A stretch of 64,000 nt of DNA from Lentzea tibetensis (GTDB lineage Bacteria; Actinomycetota; Actinomycetes; Mycobacteriales; Pseudonocardiaceae), in assembly GCF_007845675.1 (NCBI RefSeq), contig NZ_VOBR01000026.1, forward strand, positions 62,001 to 126,000. The letters run 5' to 3'. The translations under genes were made by a program, and so were the position numbers. The notes under the pieces were generated by a model. The model did not search any database. It saw nothing but the letters and a program-made list of their open reading frames with translations, and was not told the origin of the DNA. Of this stretch, positions 61,921-64,000 are shown piece by piece. The first letter of the stretch is position 1. Each line of letters opens with the position of its first letter.

Positions 61921-62049
61921 GGCTGAAGATTCTACGGAGAGGCACCTCTCGACTTGAAACGAGATACCTGCTGGCGAGAGTCGGGTGAGTGTCACGGGCG
62001 AAAATCGACGATCTGGACGCACCCCGCTCCTCGCCAGGTCGACGGCCGG

Positions 62050-62217
62050 ATGGAGGCGATTCGCACCGGGCCGGACGAGGTCACCGTCCGCACCACCCAC
62101 TCGTTCGCCTACGCGTTCGACTCGCCGAAGGTCGTGCAGATCGCGCACGTGCAGGCGGTGTTCCGAGTCGACGCGGACGGCCTGCACGTCACGTCCATCA
62201 CGACGCGGTACGAATGA
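62050..62217 (+). CDS. Short protein, possible remnant (tentative)
   Basis: 55 residues from ATG 62050 ([20 protein letters not shown]). The pattern [26 protein letters not shown] vaguely parallels [26 protein letters not shown] in the following gene, so it may be the C-terminal end of a lost paralogue. No signal peptide or ribosome-binding site of note. Confidence 0.35.
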   Translation: MEAIRTGPDEVTVRTTHSFAYAFDSPKVVQIAHVQAVFRVDADGLHVTSITTRYE

Positions 62218-62250
62218 GCTGCTAACGCCGGAACAGGTTCGTCCGATCGA

Positions 62251-63141
62251 GTGAGTGTGAGCATTCCTGGGGGAATCGAAGACCATCCTGACCTGCGCGA
62301 CGAGAAGTGGATCAAGCAGGCGTCGAAGCGCGCCAAGCGCGAGATCAGAAAGAGCCGCCGCCGCGCGCGCATGAGGCAGCACAGCGGCAAGATCGTCACG
62401 GCCATCTCGCTGGCCGTCATCGGCGCGGTGCTGTTCGGCCTGCACAAGACCGGTGAGCTGCAGAAGTTCCTGCCGGACGACGTGTCGCTGCCGTCCATCG
62501 GCGTGCACCTCGACCAGCCGTTCAAGGGCACCATCGTCGAGGGATGGGCGGACGGCGAGGCGGGCATCAAGGCGCCGGACGCGAACCCCGAGTTCGCGAC
62601 CGCCTACGACCAGGTCCGCAAGTTCATCGTCGCGGCGGAGCTGGACGAGGCGATGCTGGTGAACCACGACCCCGAACCGCTGGCCGCGCTCGTGCTGGCC
62701 GGCGAACGGGACTGGGTGCGCGAGTCGGTCGCGGGCGGGTCGATGGGCACCCGCGTCCAGAAGGGGCAGCAGCTGCTCCCGGACGCGCCCAAGGTGGACG
62801 GGTCCATGTCGGCGACCACGACCAAGCCGGGCGTGGTGACGGTCAAGGCCAAGTACGCGATCGCGTACGCGTTCCACACCGACGCGCCGCAGTCGCTGAC
62901 CGACCAGACGGACATCATCTCGATCGTGCGGACCGAGTACACGTTCACGGTCACCGCGGACGGGCTGTCGGTCGAGAACGTCGCCGGCTACCAGTTCTGG
63001 ATCGCGTGCAAGGCGAGCAAGGCGGGGTTCCTCGCGCCGAGCTTCACCGAGCCGCACCTCTACGACGGGACGGGCGGCGCCGACGCCGACGTGAACCCCA
63101 ACGCCCCCATGCCCACCGAGGGCACCTGCAAGGACAACTGA
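62251..63141 (+). CDS. Membrane-anchored protein of unknown function
   Basis: 296 residues from GTG 62251. The first 45 residues are strongly basic ([16 protein letters not shown]), followed by one transmembrane helix ([17 protein letters not shown]) and an exposed domain of about 220 residues with a Cys pair at the end (IACKAS and GTCKDN). Type II orientation is likely. No known family is recalled. Overall an actinobacterial envelope protein of unknown role. Confidence 0.65.
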   Translation: MSVSIPGGIEDHPDLRDEKWIKQASKRAKREIRKSRRRARMRQHSGKIVTAISLAVIGAVLFGLHKTGELQKFLPDDVSLPSIGVHLDQPFKGTIVEGWADGEAGIKAPDANPEFATAYDQVRKFIVAAELDEAMLVNHDPEPLAALVLAGERDWVRESVAGGSMGTRVQKGQQLLPDAPKVDGSMSATTTKPGVVTVKAKYAIAYAFHTDAPQSLTDQTDIISIVRTEYTFTVTADGLSVENVAGYQFWIACKASKAGFLAPSFTEPHLYDGTGGADADVNPNAPMPTEGTCKDN

Positions 63142-63402
63142 GACACCACTGGACGACCGCGGGCACGCGAGGTGAGCGAGGGCCGAAAACACACTCACCC
63201 GATCAGCGGTGACCACGGATAGTGGCGCAGGTCACAATCTCTGTAGCCGGACCGTCCGCGTCCTATGTGGAGGTTCTTGGGAGTACTGGGGATATCTGGT
63301 CACGGACCCGTTCAACCCCTTGGGGCCCGTGGCCGCCGCGCCGCTGGCATGTTCTTCGGGGGCATGCTGGCGGCGCTCGCACGTGAGGACGAGGATGGGG
63401 GC

Positions 63403-64000
63403 ATGACCAGCAAGCCCCCGTCGCACGACGTCGACGAAACCCAGCTCGAAGTCTCCGCCCCGAAGAAGTGGGCCGCCGGTATTCCCGGTGTCGTGGTGTC
63501 GCTGCAACGCGGCGTCGAGCAGATGGGCGTCGGGCGCACGGTCAAGACACTCCGGCTGCTCAACCAGCGGGAAGGCTTCGACTGCCCCGGCTGCGCGTGG
63601 CCGGAGCCGCAGGGGCACCGGCGGATGGCCGAGTTCTGCGAGAACGGGGCGAAGGCGGTCGCCGAGGAGGCGACGAAGCGCCGCGTCACCCGTGAGTTCT
63701 TCCAGCAGCACTCGATCGCTGAACTGGGTGAGAAGACGGACTACTGGCTGGGGCAGCAGGGCAGGCTCACCGAGCCGATGGTGTTGCGCCCCAACGCCAC
63801 GCACTACGAGCCGATCGGCTGGGACGACGCGTTCTCGCTCGTCGCAACGGAACTGAACAGTCTCGCGAGTCCGGACGAGGCGGTCTTCTACACGTCGGGC
63901 CGCACGAGCAACGAGGCCGCGTTCCTGTACCAGCTGCTGGTGCGCGCGTTCGGCACGAACAACCTGCCGGACTGCTCGAACATGTGCCACGAGTCGTCCG
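63403..64000 (+). CDS. Molybdopterin oxidoreductase alpha subunit, FdhF/YdeP-like (cut by window)
   Basis: The first 199 residues are visible, from ATG 63403 with GAGGA upstream. GFDCPGCAWPEPQGHR is the N-terminal cluster-type motif of YdeP-like formate dehydrogenase homologues. EPIGWDDAFSLVATEL and FYTSGRTSNEAAFLYQLLVRAFGTNNLPDCSNMCHESS are molybdopterin-binding segments. Such enzymes oxidise formate or a related small substrate. The protein continues beyond the window. Confidence 0.88.
   Translation, partial: MTSKPPSHDVDETQLEVSAPKKWAAGIPGVVVSLQRGVEQMGVGRTVKTLRLLNQREGFDCPGCAWPEPQGHRRMAEFCENGAKAVAEEATKRRVTREFFQQHSIAELGEKTDYWLGQQGRLTEPMVLRPNATHYEPIGWDDAFSLVATELNSLASPDEAVFYTSGRTSNEAAFLYQLLVRAFGTNNLPDCSNMCHESS

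Noticed and set aside
59272-61926. 884-codon plus-strand frame across valS
   Set aside because: Antisense shadow of a complete valyl-tRNA synthetase gene; low-complexity Arg/Val/Gly product.
61954-62049. Longer form of the short frame before the membrane protein gene
   Set aside because: The extra N-terminal residues (Cys/Trp/Arg-rich) have no coding character and no ribosome-binding site.

Overview
The window is high-GC actinobacterial chromosome. Codon third positions are almost all G or C. The host genes (SARP/AfsR regulator, ECF42 and SigE-type sigma factors, an XRE/ImmA/membrane-protein cassette, the valS-folC-DUF4233-ndk neighbourhood) fit Pseudonocardiaceae, close to Lentzea, Saccharothrix or Amycolatopsis; the family is inferred from gene content, not from an alignment.

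Region 1 (1 to about 30745) is most of a siphovirus prophage whose left end lies outside the window. Order: replication-type genes (3-1707); accessory cassettes separated by hairpins (1776-7151), including a DUF932 gene and an HNH endonuclease; a PP-loop ATP-pyrophosphatase gene and a partner with an internal duplication (7603-9091); small and large terminase (9229-11347); portal, minor capsid protein, scaffold, major capsid protein (12223-17768); connectors, tail terminator and tail tube (18558-21005); tail chaperones joined by a canonical -1 frameshift site; tape measure and tail proteins (21694-27615); endolysin and holin (27695-28833); two very small genes; and a large serine integrase on the minus strand (29207-30658). 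The integrase abuts a truncated ndk, so the phage appears to have inserted into the host nucleoside diphosphate kinase gene. Two features stand out. Antisense accessory genes are placed between structural genes: a putative repressor with a palindromic operator, a decayed cluster of tiny genes, a HEPN-like protein and two small membrane proteins. Late genes also make heavy use of CTG and TTG start codons.

Region 2 (30916-38104) holds host regulatory and transport genes: a YCII/ECF42 pair, a secreted Pro/Thr-rich protein followed by a SigE-type sigma factor and a membrane anti-sigma candidate, a cupin, a membrane protein, an MFS exporter with its MarR regulator (same dyad at both promoters), and a VapBC-type toxin-antitoxin pair.

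Region 3 (38105-46913) holds a secreted 1811-residue amylase-pullulanase, a large protein of unknown function and a Tat-exported PhoD-like phosphodiesterase.

Region 4 (47000-53966) holds DUF4233, folC, a membrane protein, an ImmA/IrrE protease and an XRE regulator in one overlapping minus-strand run, then an AfsR/SARP regulator.

Region 5 (54068-59290) is a cluster of exported proteins. Three of them each join a different enzyme-like domain to five beta-propeller-type repeats; one carries a single-base deletion.

Region 6 (59293-64000) holds valS, a membrane-anchored protein of unknown function and the start of a molybdopterin oxidoreductase. Several genes (11388, 28852, 48723, 56755) look one base out of frame, so raw-read checking of those positions matters.
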